Of a stretch of 7,095 nucleotides of DNA, positions 6,410 through 7,095 are shown in pieces; position 1 is the stretch's first letter; each line of letters opens with the position of its first letter. The DNA comes from Devosia sp. (GTDB lineage: Bacteria; Pseudomonadota; Alphaproteobacteria; Rhizobiales; Devosiaceae), in NCBI GenBank assembly GCA_028290245.1, contig JAQGKG010000203.1:1-7095 (forward strand). Direction: 5' to 3'. The notes beneath the pieces were generated by a model. The model had not been told where the DNA came from, did not search any database, and saw only the letters and a list, made by a program, of their open reading frames with translations. A program made the position numbers and the translations under genes.

Positions 6410-7095
6410 GTGCAGGCTGCGAGGAGACGCGAGCGCGAGGCCGGGGCACTGCTGGTGCCCTTGCGCGCGGCCTTGCCGCAAGTGATTGCGCGGCAAAAGG
6501 CCCGGGATGTAAGGCTTTCTTTGGCCGATGCCGTCACCTCGCGGCGGCTGTTCGTACTGCTGCCGTTTGCCATGATCGCCGGGATGATCGTCTATGCCGG
6601 GCTGCCGTTTGAGCCGGAGGCTTGGGCGCTGGCCAGCATTGGTGCGGCAATGTTGCTGGGCATTGTCTTGCTGCGACAGGCCAGCATGCTGCCACTTTTC
6701 TGCGGGTTTGCTGCTGCTTGGCTGGGCTTTTGCCTGCTGCCGCTGCACGGGGCGTGGTTTGGGACGACGATGCTGGCGCGGCCGGCATTCGGAACCTATG
6801 AGGCGCGCGTCGACGAGGTGATTTCGGCGACCGACGAGGCACGTCGGATTGTAGTCACCGGTATCACGCCGGTTACGGGTGATCGACCGGTTGATATCGT
6901 CAAAGCGCGACTGGTGGTGCCGCCGCAGCCGCCATTAGCGCCGGGTGATATTATTCGCGGCAGGATTAGGCTGGCGCCAGTGCCCGGGCCGATCCTGCCT
7001 GGCGCGTTCGACAGCCAGTTCCACGCCTACTTCGCGGGCATCGGCGCCTATGGCAATGTGACCAGCGAATTCAGCCTGGTCTCGACCGGCAGCGA
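6410..7095 (+). CDS. comEC: ComEC/Rec2-family DNA uptake channel protein, N-terminal part (runs off window)
   Basis: The frame is open from 6377 to the window end and gives about 228 residues from GTG 6410. ComEC forms the inner-membrane channel that brings single-stranded DNA into the cytoplasm during natural transformation. Visible are a basic N-terminus (PLRAALPQVIARQKAR), three hydrophobic segments (LFVLLPFAMIAGMIVY; WALASIGAAMLLGIVLL; LPLFCGFAAAWLGFCLLPL), and then a soluble beta-rich part resembling the ComEC N-terminal DUF4131 domain, ending in PGAFDSQFHAYFAGIGAYG, a typical family signature. The competence core and the metallo-beta-lactamase-like domain lie beyond the window. The start is uncertain. 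An in-frame TAG lies at 6374-6376 and the first ATG (6572) falls inside the first membrane segment, so GTG 6410, GTG 6455, TTG 6461, TTG 6473, GTG 6482 or TTG 6521 must be used. The gene is divergent from gltX. Confidence 0.8.
   Translation, partial: MQAARRREREAGALLVPLRAALPQVIARQKARDVRLSLADAVTSRRLFVLLPFAMIAGMIVYAGLPFEPEAWALASIGAAMLLGIVLLRQASMLPLFCGFAAAWLGFCLLPLHGAWFGTTMLARPAFGTYEARVDEVISATDEARRIVVTGITPVTGDRPVDIVKARLVVPPQPPLAPGDIIRGRIRLAPVPGPILPGAFDSQFHAYFAGIGAYGNVTSEFSLVSTGS
6471..6500. repeat. Inverted repeat near the comEC start
   Basis: TTGCCGC (6473-6479) and GCGGCAA (6490-6496) are perfectly complementary over 7 bp with a 10-nt gap, and the flanking CC and GG can extend the stem past a small bulge. 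A second small perfect hairpin, GGGCAC/GTGCCC with a 5-nt loop (6444-6460), lies just upstream. In GC-rich coding DNA such stems can arise by chance. They are listed because the true comEC start is unresolved and could lie downstream of them. Confidence 0.3.

Noticed and set aside
6333..6449. 39-residue N-terminal extension of GltX
   Set aside because: The family N-terminus starts at MSQVVTRFAPSPTG. The extension is low-complexity, lacks a Shine-Dalgarno, and would overlap the divergent comEC start region.
6295..6612. 105-codon plus-strand frame at the gltX/comEC boundary, with GGAGG at 6348-6352
   Set aside because: It overlaps the start of gltX and the comEC frame, its product is Arg/Gly/Ala-rich with no domain, and the adjacent frame carries the convincing membrane protein.

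Overview
The window looks like the chromosome of an alphaproteobacterium, most likely a member of the Hyphomicrobiales (Rhizobiales). A Devosia-like genus is only a guess. The evidence is the high GC content, the protein signatures, and a gene order (lpxD-fabZ-lpxA-lpxB facing gltA and gltX, with comEC beyond) that I recall as typical of that group. It is core housekeeping DNA. I see no mobile element, phage gene, CRISPR array, tRNA or rRNA.

Layout. Positions 1-42 hold the probable last codons of an upstream gene, perhaps bamA, and the leader of lpxD. Positions 43-3502 hold a tightly packed forward operon, lpxD-fabZ-lpxA-lpxB. The first two junctions are 4-bp overlaps (ATGA, GTGA) and lpxA abuts lpxB with no spacer (TAG followed by ATG). 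LpxA and LpxD add 3-hydroxyacyl chains to the UDP-sugar precursor of lipid A. LpxB condenses UDP-diacyl-sugar with lipid X to give the lipid A disaccharide. FabZ competes with LpxA and LpxD for 3-hydroxyacyl-ACP and diverts it to fatty acids. On the minus strand, gltX (glutamyl-tRNA synthetase, 6332 down to 4914) is followed by gltA (citrate synthase, 4767 down to 3478). The last 25 bp of gltA overlap the end of lpxB tail to tail. Divergently from gltX, the forward strand carries the 5' part of a comEC/rec2 DNA-uptake channel gene that runs off the window end.

No wholly new system is visible. The points most worth a second look are these: lpxI, the UDP-diacylglucosamine pyrophosphatase gene often found between lpxA and lpxB in alphaproteobacteria, is absent; three consecutive perfect inverted repeats fill the 146-bp gltX-gltA spacer, one ending 3 nt before the gltA Shine-Dalgarno; the lpxB and gltA coding regions overlap convergently; the comEC reading frame has no usable ATG start; and LpxA and LpxB carry substitutions at functionally interesting positions.
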